A stretch of DNA of 63,345 nucleotides from Pullulanibacillus pueri (GCF_014639255.1 NZ_BMFV01000028.1:1-63345); one strand, 5' to 3'. Numbered from the stretch's first letter, positions 29,924 to 39,792 are shown. The notes: generated by a model from the sequence alone, not told the origin. A program made the numbers and translations.

Positions 29924-30242
29924 ATACAAACCCATCACCTTAATAAAAATAACTATATAAGTTCTATTATCGTGAATTACAGACCACATGTAAAGTGCAA
30001 AGCATGAAAATTTGTCGAAAACGTCCCTATAGCTTCGGCAAATTGAAAAAACTGGGCAAAAATGTCATAAAACCCGGCTTAAACTCCACCGCTTCGCTAA
30101 GCACAGTCTGATGTTCAAGCTTTTACACTCACTTGATGGCCAAAGCCTAAGTTGCACTTATAAGGTCTTCCAACAAAGTTATCACACTGACGTTACAAAT
30201 AAAAAAGAGCGCTCATGCGTGAGCCACTCTTTCATCTTTAAT
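29924..30242. other. Intergenic between relA and apt, with R4 and R2 repeats
   Basis: No gene. R4 lies at about 30090-30125 (GCTTCGCTAAGCACAGTCTG then ATGTTCAAGC) and R2 at 30132-30199 (GGCCAAAGCCTAAGTTGCAC, GGTCTTCCAACAAAG, TGACGTTAC). The apt terminator follows. The relA promoter is probably here but no convincing match was found. Confidence 0.65.
30200..30232 (-). terminator. apt terminator
   Basis: AGAGTGGCTCA / TGAGCGCTCT hairpin then TTTTTTAT on the minus strand, ten bases past the apt stop. Confidence 0.88.
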
Positions 30243-30755
30243 TTAATACTGCATTAATGTAAAAATATCATAATCCTTTAGTTTATCCCTACCATTCAGA
30301 TAGGTTAACTCGATCATAAAAGCGAGACCGACCACTTTGCCACCAAGCTTTTCAACCAGTTGTATCGTTGCATCAATGGTTCCACCTGTGGCTAGCAAAT
30401 CATCCATAATGACGACTTTTTGACCAGGGACAATGGAATCCTTGTGAATAGTCAAAGCATCCTTACCATATTCTAAACCATATTCTACCTTGATGACTTC
30501 ACGGGGCAACTTCCCTTCTTTACGCACAGGCACAAAACCGAGTTCAAGTGCATAAGAAACGGGACAACCGACGATAAAGCCTCTTGCTTCTGGACCGACG
30601 ATAATATCAGCGTCTTTTCCCTTGACATACTTCACCATCTCGTCCATAGCTTTTCTATAAGCTTCCCCATTTTGCATAAGGGGGGTAATGTCTTTAAAAC
30701 GAATCCCCTCTTTTGGGTAGTTTTCGATAATTTTAATGTGTTCTTTAAACTCCAT
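30243..30755 (-). CDS. apt: Adenine phosphoribosyltransferase
   Basis: Converts adenine and PRPP to AMP (purine salvage). 170 aa. The PRPP-binding loop [13 protein letters not shown] is at about 120-132; the N-terminal [14 protein letters not shown] and the flexible-loop [16 protein letters not shown] are typical of the enzyme. It begins directly after the recJ stop with no spacer, so they are co-transcribed. Confidence 0.97.
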   Translation of the reverse strand: MEFKEHIKIIENYPKEGIRFKDITPLMQNGEAYRKAMDEMVKYVKGKDADIIVGPEARGFIVGCPVSYALELGFVPVRKEGKLPREVIKVEYGLEYGKDALTIHKDSIVPGQKVVIMDDLLATGGTIDATIQLVEKLGGKVVGLAFMIELTYLNGRDKLKDYDIFTLMQY

Positions 30756-33122
30756 TTAAACTGTGGCCTCCTCAGCACGTGTCAAATCTAAATTAAACTG
30801 TTTGAACCATTGGACTAAATCTCTTCTTGATGAATAGCATAAGAGCTCCTCTAGTTTTGAAAGTTCAAGCCTTCTTGAATAGGCTAGCGATTCTGTTAAA
30901 GGCCTTTTATTGGGCGATTCATTGAGATACACAAAGTCCTCTTCTATTTTAGCAAAGTCTAATTCAAAAAACACTTTAAACATAAATTCAATGAGCTCTT
31001 GTCCCCAAGTTTTGTGTTTTACAATCGCTTGGATAGCTTGTTTATAAGAAAACTTTTTCTGTTTTATAAGAAAAGCATAAAGCCATTTAAATTGTTCTCT
31101 TGTTGGAAAGGCGGTAAAAAAGTGCTCTTCTGTTTGAACAAAAATAGCATAGATCCGTCCGGGAAATGTATCCCTACTGTTAAACAGTTTTTGTATACTT
31201 TCTATTGACTCTGGTAAATCTAAAAAAACGAGATAAGGACGTTCTTCATCACCACTCACGTGTATTTCCTGTTGCGAAACAAATAAAATATCCTCTTGAA
31301 GTTCAGGGGGAAAACCTATCTTATTTGGCGTTTCCTCATTAAAACAAACCACCTGGCGTTTCTTTGCTGGAAGTTGCTTTAACTTATTTATTATATCCTT
31401 TTGTCCCCGCCAATCAAAGAGCTGCCACTGCGGAACTCGCAAATCTTCTATAAGAATTTGTGGCTTTCTAAATCCATTCCATTCATTTATGGATAATTCT
31501 CCGACAACTGAAAGCTCAGCATCAGGAGCAATGTGTTGATAATAATCACCAATACGGAACCCTACGCCCTCTAGTTTAACATCGTCTTTTTCAAAGGTGA
31601 ATTTTAAATGATCTTTATTACTGCCGATCTGCTTCATGGAATGAATAGCTAAGTGCTCCATAACAAATCGCGGCTTCGGATTACCGACACCAAAGGGCGC
31701 TAATGCCTGAAGTGCTTCAATGCCTTCCACAGAAATCTCTTCAACAGGATACACTTGATCTATTCTTGTTAATGGGGTCAAGAGTTCCGACGTTAAGTGT
31801 GATTGTCCATAAATATTTAAACGAGTCCTTAGAGCTTCAATTTGATCTGTGGCAAGAGACATCCCAGCGGCCATTTCATGTCCTCCAAAATGAGGCAATA
31901 GATCTTTACATGTTGATAAGGCTTTGAAAATATCAAACCCATCAATACTTCGCGCCGATCCCTTTGCCATTCCTGTCTCAGGGTCAATCGACAAAACGAT
32001 TGTTGGTCTATAATAAGCTTCCACAATTCTAGAAGCCACAATACCGACGACGCCTTCATGCCAATCCTCACCAGCGACAACGATCACGGTTTGCTGTGTG
32101 TCGGGAATTAACTCTACCTTTTGAAGGGCCTCATTTGTCATTTCTTCGACAATGCGCTTGCGTTCAATATTAGCCTCATCCAAAGATTGAGCAAGTCTAG
32201 CGGCCTCTTCAGCATTCTCTGATAGCATGAGATCAATAGCTGGTTTGGCATGATCCATACGGCCAGCGGCATTGATTCTTGGCCCAAGACCAAAACCAAT
32301 ATTATCTTCAGAGACTTGTCCCGCTTCGATACCCGCGACGCTTAATAAAGCCTCTATCCCCAATCTCGGGCGTTCATTTATTCTTTTAAGACCTTTAATC
32401 GCTAAAAGGCGGTTCTCATCAATCAGTGGCACTAAGTCAGCAATTGTCCCAATGGCCACCAGATCCAACAGCGTCTCAGGTACTTCTTCCCATAAGGCAT
32501 GAATGACTTTAAAGGCGACACCGACGCCTGCAAGCCCTTTAAAGGGATACGGGCAGCCTGGCTTTTTAGGGTTAATAATAATCTCAGCCTTTGGTAATTC
32601 CGGTGGTGGTTCATGGTGATCTGTAATAATGACGTCAAGACCCATTAAACGCGCGGCTTCTATGGCGTCATGGGCGGCGATCCCTGTATCCACTGTAATA
32701 ATAAGTCCCACACCCTCTTGACGTGCTTTTTCAAAAGCAGGGACATTCGGCCCATAACCCTCTGAAAAGCGATGGGGGACATAAAAGCTCACATTAGCCC
32801 CCATCTTTTTGAGACCTGTCACCATCAATGAGGTTGCGGTGACTCCATCGGCATCATAATCACCAAATACGAGGATCTTTTCTTGTGTATGAATCGCTGC
32901 ACGGATACGATGGACGGCTTCTTCCATTCCATCTAGTGCGTAAGGAGAGTGGAAGTCCTTGTCCTCAATCGTTAAGAAGTCTCGTGCAGCTTCTAATGTG
33001 GTCAACCCTCGATTGACAAGGAGTTTTGCGAGTACAGGAGACACATCCAAAGCCTCGACAAATACATTCACTGTTGCTTCATCCTGTTGCTCAATCTCCC
33101 ACCTTGTTTTTGATTGCAGCAT
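30756..33122 (-). CDS. recJ: Single-stranded-DNA-specific exonuclease RecJ
   Basis: 5'-3' exonuclease on single-stranded DNA for RecF-type recombination and mismatch repair. 788 aa. DHH domain: FGDYDADGVTATS, VDTGIAAHDAI and the DHH motif in ITDHHEPP; then DHHA1 with AGEDWHEGVVGIVASRIVE and FGGHEMAAG, an OB fold, and the extra C-terminal domain typical of Firmicutes RecJ (about 560-788). The lapA-like gene lies 21 bases upstream and apt follows immediately. Confidence 0.95.
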   Translation of the reverse strand: MLQSKTRWEIEQQDEATVNVFVEALDVSPVLAKLLVNRGLTTLEAARDFLTIEDKDFHSPYALDGMEEAVHRIRAAIHTQEKILVFGDYDADGVTATSLMVTGLKKMGANVSFYVPHRFSEGYGPNVPAFEKARQEGVGLIITVDTGIAAHDAIEAARLMGLDVIITDHHEPPPELPKAEIIINPKKPGCPYPFKGLAGVGVAFKVIHALWEEVPETLLDLVAIGTIADLVPLIDENRLLAIKGLKRINERPRLGIEALLSVAGIEAGQVSEDNIGFGLGPRINAAGRMDHAKPAIDLMLSENAEEAARLAQSLDEANIERKRIVEEMTNEALQKVELIPDTQQTVIVVAGEDWHEGVVGIVASRIVEAYYRPTIVLSIDPETGMAKGSARSIDGFDIFKALSTCKDLLPHFGGHEMAAGMSLATDQIEALRTRLNIYGQSHLTSELLTPLTRIDQVYPVEEISVEGIEALQALAPFGVGNPKPRFVMEHLAIHSMKQIGSNKDHLKFTFEKDDVKLEGVGFRIGDYYQHIAPDAELSVVGELSINEWNGFRKPQILIEDLRVPQWQLFDWRGQKDIINKLKQLPAKKRQVVCFNEETPNKIGFPPELQEDILFVSQQEIHVSGDEERPYLVFLDLPESIESIQKLFNSRDTFPGRIYAIFVQTEEHFFTAFPTREQFKWLYAFLIKQKKFSYKQAIQAIVKHKTWGQELIEFMFKVFFELDFAKIEEDFVYLNESPNKRPLTESLAYSRRLELSKLEELLCYSSRRDLVQWFKQFNLDLTRAEEATV

Positions 33123-33143
33123 AAAAAATCACCTCTTTCCGCT

Positions 33144-33509
33144 TTAACGATCTGTTCTATCCTTCTTTTTGTGAGTCTCTTCATGAATATTAAGATCCGC
33201 TACGTGACTTTGTGGTCCTTCAATTTCTCCTGCAATTTTTTCATTGTCTGCAGATTGAGATTCTTGAATGTCTTGTAATTGTTGAGTCAATCTGTGCACC
33301 ATTCTTTGCAAACGAAATACCCTTACAATCCCAACGGAACCGACGATAATGCCACCAACTAAAACAGAGCCTAAAATAACTAAAATAAGTGGCCATTGCG
33401 CATGTCCAAATAAATAATTGACGGTTACCGGATCAACATTGATCACAGAGAAAATGGCAATTAAAAGCGCAAAAACAAGAGCAAGGATGAATCCCCACTG
33501 CCCTTTCAT
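33144..33509 (-). CDS. LapA-family two-helix membrane protein (YrvD-like)
   Basis: About 121 aa from ATG 33509 (AGAGGTG upstream). Two hydrophobic helices are clear: residues about 5-25 (FILALVFALLIAIFSVI) and 38-60 (WPLILVILGSVLVGGIIVG), with the LapA-typical NVDPVTVNYLFG between them. A cytoplasmic coiled-coil tail (HRLTQQLQDIQES) and a charged end follow. LapA family members help lipopolysaccharide assembly in E. coli; in Gram-positives the role is unknown. It sits between secF and recJ, as yrvD in B. subtilis. Confidence 0.85.
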   Translation of the reverse strand: MKGQWGFILALVFALLIAIFSVINVDPVTVNYLFGHAQWPLILVILGSVLVGGIIVGSVGIVRVFRLQRMVHRLTQQLQDIQESQSADNEKIAGEIEGPQSHVADLNIHEETHKKKDRTDR

Positions 33510-33557
33510 AGGAACACCTCTTTTCAATTCTTCTCATTAAGTATAGTGAAAGAAGAG

Positions 33558-33588
33558 AGCGGGCATACGCTGTTGTCGCATACCCGCT
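33558..33588 (-). terminator. Probable secDF terminator
   Basis: GCGGGTATGC / GCGTATGCCCGC stem, but followed by TCTCTTCTTTC rather than a clean T-run. Confidence 0.6.
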
Positions 33589-33602
33589 ACCCCTTTAGTT
33601 TC

Positions 33603-34520
33603 TTAAGATTGTTGTGGTCTGACCTTTTTCTTCTTTTGACGCTGATCATGCTTAAACTTCATAACAGCCCATAGAGGTGCAGCGATGAAGATTGAAGAAT
33701 AGACACCTGCAATTAACCCAATAAACATGGCAATCGTAAACGTTCGGATCGATGGGCTACCAAAAATCAATAGGGCAATAACCGGAATCAACACCGTCAA
33801 TACCGTATTGATGGAACGGACAATCGTCTGTTGAATACTTTTATTGACAATCTCTTTATAGTCCTCAAAAGAAGTAAGTTTGCCCTTCTTTAACTTCACA
33901 TTTTCACGGACACGGTCAAAGGTGACAATGGTATCATTGATGGAATACCCGATAATTGTGAGCAGGGCTGCTATGAAAACAGCATTGACTTCAATATGCA
34001 ATAAACTAAAAATCGTAATGATAAAGAAAGCATCATGTAACAAAGCAATAACCGCTGTTAGCCCTTGTAAAAACTCAAAACGAATCCAAACATAAATGAT
34101 GATAAAAATGGACGAGATGATGACTGCCCAAAAGGCATTTTTCGCCAATTCACGCCCAACTGCTGGTGAGACTGTACTCACAGTAGGCTTATAACCCATA
34201 TCTTTTTGAATCTTTTGCTGAAGTTGATTGATTTGATCCTGATTCAAGACCTTATTCAAGGTCACGCTCGCAAAATTATTGTTGTTGCCCGCCAATGTTG
34301 GTCGTTCTGCCTCATACCCTAAAGACTCTACAGTGTCGGTCAACTTATCAATTGATAGGGCATGCTTTCCTTGAATATCAACTCGAGTTCCACTTGAAAA
34401 GTCGATCCCTAGATTCATTTTGAAAATGAAGAGACTGACAATACCAAGAATGACTAAAATAGTAGACACGGTAAAAAACAGCTTGCGATATTTCATATAA
34501 TTTAATTTTTTAAAGCTCAT
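33603..34520 (-). CDS. secF: Protein translocase subunit SecF
   Basis: RND-type membrane protein that, with SecD, uses the proton gradient to help release exported proteins. 305 aa from ATG 34520 (GGAGAG eight bases upstream). Six helices with a periplasmic-type loop after the first (about 40-125); signature GIDFSSGTRVDIQG near 38-51, then FEFLQGLTAVIALLHDAF and SINDTIVTFDRVREN. Its start lies inside the last codons of secD (11-base overlap). In B. subtilis SecD and SecF are one fused protein; here they are two. Confidence 0.95.
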   Translation of the reverse strand: MSFKKLNYMKYRKLFFTVSTILVILGIVSLFIFKMNLGIDFSSGTRVDIQGKHALSIDKLTDTVESLGYEAERPTLAGNNNNFASVTLNKVLNQDQINQLQQKIQKDMGYKPTVSTVSPAVGRELAKNAFWAVIISSIFIIIYVWIRFEFLQGLTAVIALLHDAFFIITIFSLLHIEVNAVFIAALLTIIGYSINDTIVTFDRVRENVKLKKGKLTSFEDYKEIVNKSIQQTIVRSINTVLTVLIPVIALLIFGSPSIRTFTIAMFIGLIAGVYSSIFIAAPLWAVMKFKHDQRQKKKKVRPQQS

Positions 34521-35829
34521 CAATGTCACTCTCCTTTACACCAAAGAGTCTTGGTTTCTTATCAAGCACCCGACTTTTGACCCACAAGGACAAAAAGAGT
34601 CTTGAAAGGAAAACCGAGGCAATAAAGGTAATGACGATACTGACGATTAATAGAACAGCAAAGCCTTTAACCGAGCTTGTCCCATACACAAACATGACGA
34701 TGGCGGCCAAAAGTGTTGTTAAATTGGCATCAAGGATCGTTGAAAATGAGCGCTTATTCCCTGATTTATAGGCAGAAAGAATGGATTTCCCTGTGCGTAT
34801 CTCATCCTTAATCCGTTCCAACGTGATAATATTGGCGTCTACTGCCATCCCGACTCCCAGGATGAGCGCGGCAATCCCCGGCAAGGTTAAGACAACTTGA
34901 AGTCCAACAAAAACAGCAATGACAAGCCATAAATAAATGGCTAGAGAAACAGCTGCGATAAAGCCACCAAAACGGTAGAATAACAGCATAAATAAGAAAA
35001 TCGCTGCAATACCGATGGCCCCTGCGAGCACTGTATCATACAAAGCATCTTGCCCAAATTGAGCACCTACAGAAGTTGAATAGATTTCTTTCATATCAAC
35101 AGGTAGAGCCCCGGCATTCAAAAGTTCACTCAGTTCTTTCGCTTCATCTACCGAAAAGTTTCCTGTGATCTGCACATCTTTACTATCAATGACTTCATTA
35201 ACACTTGGAGCAGAAATAAAGGCCGGATCTGGCTTTTCTTTAGTGGCTTCTTTCGCATAGGTCATGCCTTTCTTCCAATCAAGCCAAATCACTAACTTAT
35301 TATTCGGAGCCCCCTTATCCAAAATTTCTTTCGTCACCTTGGCGAATTTATTCGCATCCTTTAATTTCATGGTGACCATCGGCTGGTTGGCTTGGTCAAA
35401 ACCGACTTTAGCACTTCCCGGTTTAAGCTCTGACCCATCCATCATTAATTTATTGTCAACATCTCTAAAGCTTAAATTCGCTGTTGTTGATAACAATTTT
35501 CTTGCCTTTGCCTGATCTTTGACCCCAGCAAGTTGAACTCTAATATGGTCCTTCCCTTCAATTGTCACTTGAGGTTCATTGACACCTAATGCGTCAATGC
35601 GGTGACGAATGGTCGAGACGGCATCTTGTAATGTCCCTTTACTCGGCGTTGCCTTTGAAACTTGTCCATTTTCATTAATCGCGTGAACTTCATAAAGCAC
35701 CTCGAAGCCACCCTGTAAGTCCAGACCAAGTTTGACATTATGTAATAATGGTTTTATCGTAAAGCCAATAATTGCTGCTACGATTACTAAAATGACAAAA
35801 AAGGATACGATCCTCCCCTTTTTAACCAT
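34510..35829 (-). CDS. secD: Protein translocase subunit SecD
   Basis: 439 aa. One N-terminal helix (about 9-27), then the GLDLQGGFEVLYEV motif, the large extracytoplasmic P1 region (about 50-255, containing TIRHRIDALGVNEPQV and IRVQLAGVKDQAKA) and five C-terminal helices with GMAVDANIITLERIKDE, the proton-path segment. It ends with the LFGVKESDIDEL tail, whose codons include the secF start. First gene of a secD-secF pair upstream of lapA-like and recJ. Confidence 0.95.
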   Translation of the reverse strand: MVKKGRIVSFFVILVIVAAIIGFTIKPLLHNVKLGLDLQGGFEVLYEVHAINENGQVSKATPSKGTLQDAVSTIRHRIDALGVNEPQVTIEGKDHIRVQLAGVKDQAKARKLLSTTANLSFRDVDNKLMMDGSELKPGSAKVGFDQANQPMVTMKLKDANKFAKVTKEILDKGAPNNKLVIWLDWKKGMTYAKEATKEKPDPAFISAPSVNEVIDSKDVQITGNFSVDEAKELSELLNAGALPVDMKEIYSTSVGAQFGQDALYDTVLAGAIGIAAIFLFMLLFYRFGGFIAAVSLAIYLWLVIAVFVGLQVVLTLPGIAALILGVGMAVDANIITLERIKDEIRTGKSILSAYKSGNKRSFSTILDANLTTLLAAIVMFVYGTSSVKGFAVLLIVSIVITFIASVFLSRLFLSLWVKSRVLDKKPRLFGVKESDIDEL

Positions 35830-36012
35830 GATCGTTCCTTACCCCCTTTATGTATTCATTCTCTAACATGTGTTCAAACCTCTGTTCTCTTGAAAGCAGT
35901 ATCATTATTATAGCCACCGTTAATTTTTGGTGTCAATCTATTCTTAATGAAGATGTCCTGGACGCTATAATTCTCCTTACTAGCAAAGCCAGCGAGCAAT
36001 AAGTGTTCATCG

Positions 36013-36318
36013 CTATAGAAGTTCTTCGGTCACCTTCAATAAATCTTCATCTTGAAACATTTCTAATCTTATTTTATTCATATAATCATTCACAGAAATA
36101 CTCATAATATAGCCGACGACTTGGTGTAAACGCCATTCTTCATCAGCCTCATTTTTCTTCGTTTTCTTTTGCACTTTTTCCTTAATAAATGCCCACAGAT
36201 CATCTAAACTTAAATGATTAATTCCTAGAAGTTGAAATTCTTCAAGTTTACTCTGTAAAAAAGGGTTTACCTTTATTCGCCAATAGTCAAACGATCCCTG
36301 ATTTTCACGATCTGTCAT
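36013..36318 (-). CDS. comN: Post-transcriptional regulator ComN (YrzD)
   Basis: 101-aa cytoplasmic protein of the ComN/YrzD family. In B. subtilis ComN controls comE mRNA through its 3' region and binds DivIVA at poles. Family features: YWRIKVNPFLQSKLEEFQLLG near the N terminus (residues about 12-32), ISLDDLWAFI-like LSLDDLWAFIKEKVQ and the helical end. GGGGTGAT precedes the ATG. Position between secD and spoVB is the same as in B. subtilis, which supports the name. No transmembrane segment. Confidence 0.82.
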   Translation of the reverse strand: MTDRENQGSFDYWRIKVNPFLQSKLEEFQLLGINHLSLDDLWAFIKEKVQKKTKKNEADEEWRLHQVVGYIMSISVNDYMNKIRLEMFQDEDLLKVTEELL

Positions 36319-36534
36319 GATTCAATCACCCCACTTTTAATATCTTACCACAATATCCTATCAAATGATAAAGCGAATTTTATTCCAGAAAGGTTCTTGA
36401 GCCCTTTGGTATAGTCCATATCCAAAATCTAGCATTTTCCTCCGATACGAACCACCTCTCTTGCTATAAGTCAGTTTGTTTTATCCAAAGGCTCCATTCG
36501 CATCGTGTGTTATTGATATAGATTGCGACGTAAC

Positions 36535-36890
36535 AGGGTCGCTTACATATAACTATGAATCCAGTGGCTTGGAGTGTAAGGCGCAAGATTCAGAACACCT
36601 CAGGAAAAGTGTGTTCCTCAGCGCCGCTGACTCACGGGTGCATAAACTAGAGTCCCTCGGGAAAAGCACGCGTCCGAAAATCCACTTTGGAGCACCCACA
36701 AACCGACTCCAAAGTTAGCTGAGGCCACTAAGGATGATCGGTCAAAATCGTCACGTCCTGTGACAACACCGATCCTACCGACATCAAAAAATCGTAAAAA
36801 ACACGATTTTTCTGCGAGGAATATTCTCTTAGTAGCTTTCCTTAGTCCTGTGGGCATGAGGAAAGCGAGCGACCTGGAGCGGAATTTACA
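36535..36890. repeat. R1 element, long copy, forward orientation
   Basis: Holds TGTGTTCCTCAGCGCCGCTG, GCACGCGTCCGAAAATCCAC, GTTAGCTGAGGCCACTAAGG, an AAAATCGT / ACGATTTT hairpin, CCTTAGTCCTGTGGGCATGA and the closing GAAAGCGAGCGACCTGGAGC. The same blocks occur in the same order on the minus strand of 21360-21715. This is the clearest pair of the family. Confidence 0.8.
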
Positions 36891-36981
36891 CATTATCAGC
36901 TCCGGCCCCCTAACAGTTACGTCACCATTTCCTTCAACTCCTAAAATTGAAGCCTATCGAAAAAAGCTTTAGGATAACTTG

Positions 36982-37011
36982 TCATGCTTGGACTATTGAA
37001 ACCATATATAT
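36982..37011 (+). promoter_or_regulatory. SigE-like promoter of spoVB
   Basis: GTCATGCT (36982-36989), 14-base spacer, CATATATA (37004-37011), close to the SigE consensus GTCATATT-N14-CATACANT, 50 bases before the start codon. spoVB is SigE-dependent in B. subtilis. Confidence 0.6.
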
Positions 37012-37061
37012 ATATCATCTTAGAATTTGAAAGCAAGATAGCCTAGCGAAGGATGGATACT

Positions 37062-38615
37062 ATGCAAAGACAATCATTCCTAAAAGGAGCCTTTACACTC
37101 ATGTTAGCCGGTATGGTGACCAAGCTCCTTGGCTTTGTGAATAAAATTGTACTCGCGCGTATTGTGGGGCAGGAAGGTGTCGGCCTATACATGATGGCCT
37201 ATCCTACTCTTTTACTTACAGTCACTCTCACGCAATTAGGCCTTCCCGTAGCTATATCTAAACTGGTAGCCGAAGCGAGTGCTTACAACGATACAAAGAA
37301 AATAAAAAGAATATTAACAGTGTCCTTTTTTGTCGTCGGCTCCTTAAGCATTCTGTTCACTATTGCCTTAATGATCGTCGCACCTCTTGCTTCACATATT
37401 TTATTTACTGATAAGCGCACACTGTATCCACTTCTCGCCATTACGCCGATTATCCCTATTGTAGGTATCGCTTCGGTCTTACGTGGCTATTTTCAAGGCA
37501 TGCAAAATATGAAACCTTATGCGTTCTCACAAGTCATCGAGCAAATCGTGAGAATCTCACTCGTTGCCACTTTAGCCAATAGCCTTTTGCCTTATGGTAT
37601 TGAATACGCTGCTGGTGGTGCTATGATCGCTGGTGTCATCGGTGAATTCATTTCCTTGCTCTATATGTTTTGGAAATTTAAGCAAAAGAAACAAATCCCT
37701 ATCCGCCGCAACTATTGGCACTATCTCAGCGGCGGTCGAACCACTTTTTCACAATTAATGAACATTGCCTTACCGACAACAGGAAGTCGTCTCATTGGTT
37801 CATTTTCCTATTTCTTAGAACCTATTGTTGTCGCACGAAGTTTAATGCTCGCTGGCGTCGCCACTCCTATCGCTACTCAACAATATGGCGAGCTTGTTGG
37901 CTATGCTTTTTCTATCCTCGGCCTTGCAGGATTTATCACTCATGCCTTACATGTTTCCCTTGTCCCAACAATAAGTGAAGCTGCGGCCCAAAATAAAATG
38001 TCCACTATCTTTTATAGATTGAATCAGGCACTTAAAATTGCTTTAATCGCTGGGGGTTTTTCAACCATTGTTTGTTTAGTCTTTGCAAAACCAATAATGG
38101 AATTGATGTACCACTCACCGCAATCGGCCGTATACATCTATGTTGTGGCTCCCTTTTTTCTCTTGCTTTATTTCCAGTCCCCCCTTGGCGCTTGTCTACA
38201 AGCCCTTGATTTGGCCAAAGCGGCTATGATCAATAGCTTTATTGGCGCCTTTGTTAAAATCGTCACCATCTTTGCTTTAGCCTCACGACCAGAGCTTGGC
38301 ATTATGGGGGCTGCTCTTGGTTTTTCAGCAAGTATTGTCTTAGTCACTTTACTCCATTTTGCTACAGTCGTAAAAGCCATCGGGTTCCGCTTAAAATATA
38401 GCTATTATATTAAAGGTATTATTTCTTTGCTCATTACAGGCTGGGGTGCTTCACTCGCCAATCGCTACTTGCTTTTAGATTGGGACCTTTTACCTCGAAC
38501 GCTCTGTTTAATCTTAATGATTCTAATCTTTTACATTATCATGATAGTGTCTACAAGACTAATAACGAAAGAAGAACTGGCTCACTTTCCTATCATTAAT
38601 AAATGGGTGGCGTAA
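37062..38615 (+). CDS. spoVB: Stage V sporulation protein B (SpoVB)
   Basis: 517-aa polytopic membrane protein of the MOP/polysaccharide exporter superfamily, required for spore cortex synthesis; a lipid II flippase role has been proposed. I start at 37062 (MQRQSFLKG, AAGGATGG eight bases upstream) rather than at 37053. About 14 helices follow from residue 10; the N-terminal signature FVNKIVLARIVGQEGVGLYMM (longer than quoted by motif: VGQEGVGLYM, about 30-40) and LGLPVAISKLVAEA-like QLGLPVAISKLVAEASA are typical. Plus-strand monocistron with its own terminator. A SigE-like promoter lies upstream. Confidence 0.94.
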   Translation: MQRQSFLKGAFTLMLAGMVTKLLGFVNKIVLARIVGQEGVGLYMMAYPTLLLTVTLTQLGLPVAISKLVAEASAYNDTKKIKRILTVSFFVVGSLSILFTIALMIVAPLASHILFTDKRTLYPLLAITPIIPIVGIASVLRGYFQGMQNMKPYAFSQVIEQIVRISLVATLANSLLPYGIEYAAGGAMIAGVIGEFISLLYMFWKFKQKKQIPIRRNYWHYLSGGRTTFSQLMNIALPTTGSRLIGSFSYFLEPIVVARSLMLAGVATPIATQQYGELVGYAFSILGLAGFITHALHVSLVPTISEAAAQNKMSTIFYRLNQALKIALIAGGFSTIVCLVFAKPIMELMYHSPQSAVYIYVVAPFFLLLYFQSPLGACLQALDLAKAAMINSFIGAFVKIVTIFALASRPELGIMGAALGFSASIVLVTLLHFATVVKAIGFRLKYSYYIKGIISLLITGWGASLANRYLLLDWDLLPRTLCLILMILIFYIIMIVSTRLITKEELAHFPIINKWVA

Positions 38616-38635
38616 ATAAAGCTACCCATTTATTT
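38601..38635 (+). terminator. spoVB terminator
   Basis: AAATGGGTGGC / GCTACCCATTTATTT hairpin that overlaps the spoVB stop codon. Confidence 0.75.
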
Positions 38636-38951
38636 ACGCGCTTAGGATTACACGGTACCTGGACACTACAGTCCACTTGATTGTTGCCATCTTTTTTCAG
38701 TGTCTAAACGAAGACTAGGTGTTCTTAGGGCCACTGAAAAACATGTAATTGATATTTAAATACAGAAATATACTTGCTTTCCGCGCGCGGGCGACCCGCG
38801 AGCCTCCTCGGGGCGTAATATGATGTGCTCTGTGGGCTCTCGCCAAGCACGCTGTTCCCGCAGGAATCTCACGTATTTCTGAAATTCTATTCTTGAATTT
38901 ACTTTTTAGTCGCTTCGGTGTTCTTCGGTCAGTTTTTCTTAAGTTAGGCCA
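38616..38951. repeat. Intergenic with GC-rich Bacillaceae-type palindromic repeat
   Basis: At about 38760-38895 the minus strand reads GAGATTCCTGCGGGAACAGC, GAGAGCCC, GAGGAGGCTCGCGGGTCGCC and GCGGAAAGCAAG, the form of the dispersed GC-rich repeat common in Bacillaceae, related to R1. It is flanked by TTTTTCAGTG (38692) and CACTGAAAAA (38743), an inverted pair. No gene is present between spoVB and yrbG. Confidence 0.65.
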
Positions 38952-39614
38952 TCACTCTTCTTTTAACTTGATATGAAAGACTTCATTTTTATCCAAAATA
39001 CAACTCGCAATAAGTTTTATATTTTTATATCCCAATACCCGAAGTTTTTGCCTAAGCCAGAGCGGTGTCTTATGTAAACGGGCTAAATTGTGCTCCTGAA
39101 CTTTCCCATCTTCAATTAAGGGTAAAGGAAGCGGCCTCTCTTGTTTATCCTTCGTAATATTGTCATCATGATGCAGTTGTTTCAAGACTGACAATTTACC
39201 ATTGGGCTCTAGTATCGCGAATTCAACATCATCTATCCTTTTTACGTTTTTCTCGCGAAGCTGCATAAGTAAATCATCAAAATTATACCGCTGTTTTCTC
39301 ATCTGCTTTTTATCAATTTTTCCATCCTTAATGATTACCGTTGGTTCACCATCCATTAATCGCCTTAAATGTGGAGCCTTTAACGAAAGATAGGCAAGAG
39401 TGAGCTGGATGAAAAGGAGAGAGAAGATCGGAAGAAGTGTTATGAAGAGGGACGTCGATGTATCCTCAATGGAAGTAACCGCTAACTCGGCTATCATAAT
39501 CGAAATAACAAAATCAACCACACTCAATTGACCGATCTCTCTTTTTCCCATTAATCTAAAGGTCAATAAAATAACACAATAAATAATCATCGTTCGCAGG
39601 ATGATCGTCGCCAA
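38952..39614 (-). CDS. yrbG: DUF421 membrane protein (YrbG/YetF family)
   Basis: 220 aa; TTG start with GGGGGA six bases upstream. Three N-terminal helices (about 5-25, 33-50, 58-76; RLMGKREIGQLSVVDFVISI lies between the first two) are followed by two cytoplasmic YetF-type domains with GEPTVIIKDGKIDKKQMRKQ, the LLMQLREKNVKRIDDVEFAILE core and a C-terminal part ending KLKEE. The role is unknown; a YetF-family protein was linked to spore germination (2Duf). It lies next to spoVB and yrzE as in B. subtilis. Confidence 0.9.
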   Translation of the reverse strand: MATIILRTMIIYCVILLTFRLMGKREIGQLSVVDFVISIMIAELAVTSIEDTSTSLFITLLPIFSLLFIQLTLAYLSLKAPHLRRLMDGEPTVIIKDGKIDKKQMRKQRYNFDDLLMQLREKNVKRIDDVEFAILEPNGKLSVLKQLHHDDNITKDKQERPLPLPLIEDGKVQEHNLARLHKTPLWLRQKLRVLGYKNIKLIASCILDKNEVFHIKLKEE

Positions 39615-39792
39615 TCAACTTCCCCCTTTCACCACTTTGTTCTTAGTATGAGCTAAATAAACGGGATTATCAGGATACGATAAGACATTTTCACAAATAG
39701 GAGAAAGGGCTCATCCCTTCATCTTTCACTTCTAAAAGAAACAAGCTTGAATATGCATTTAATAAGAACGCTTGGGACAGGAGGTGATGTGA

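Larger units (their letters stand above)
36319..37061. other. Intergenic between comN and spoVB with a long R1 element
   Basis: About 740 bases without a gene. R1 copy occupies about 36535-36890. The rest is AT-rich; the SigE-like promoter for spoVB lies at 36982-37011. Confidence 0.65.
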
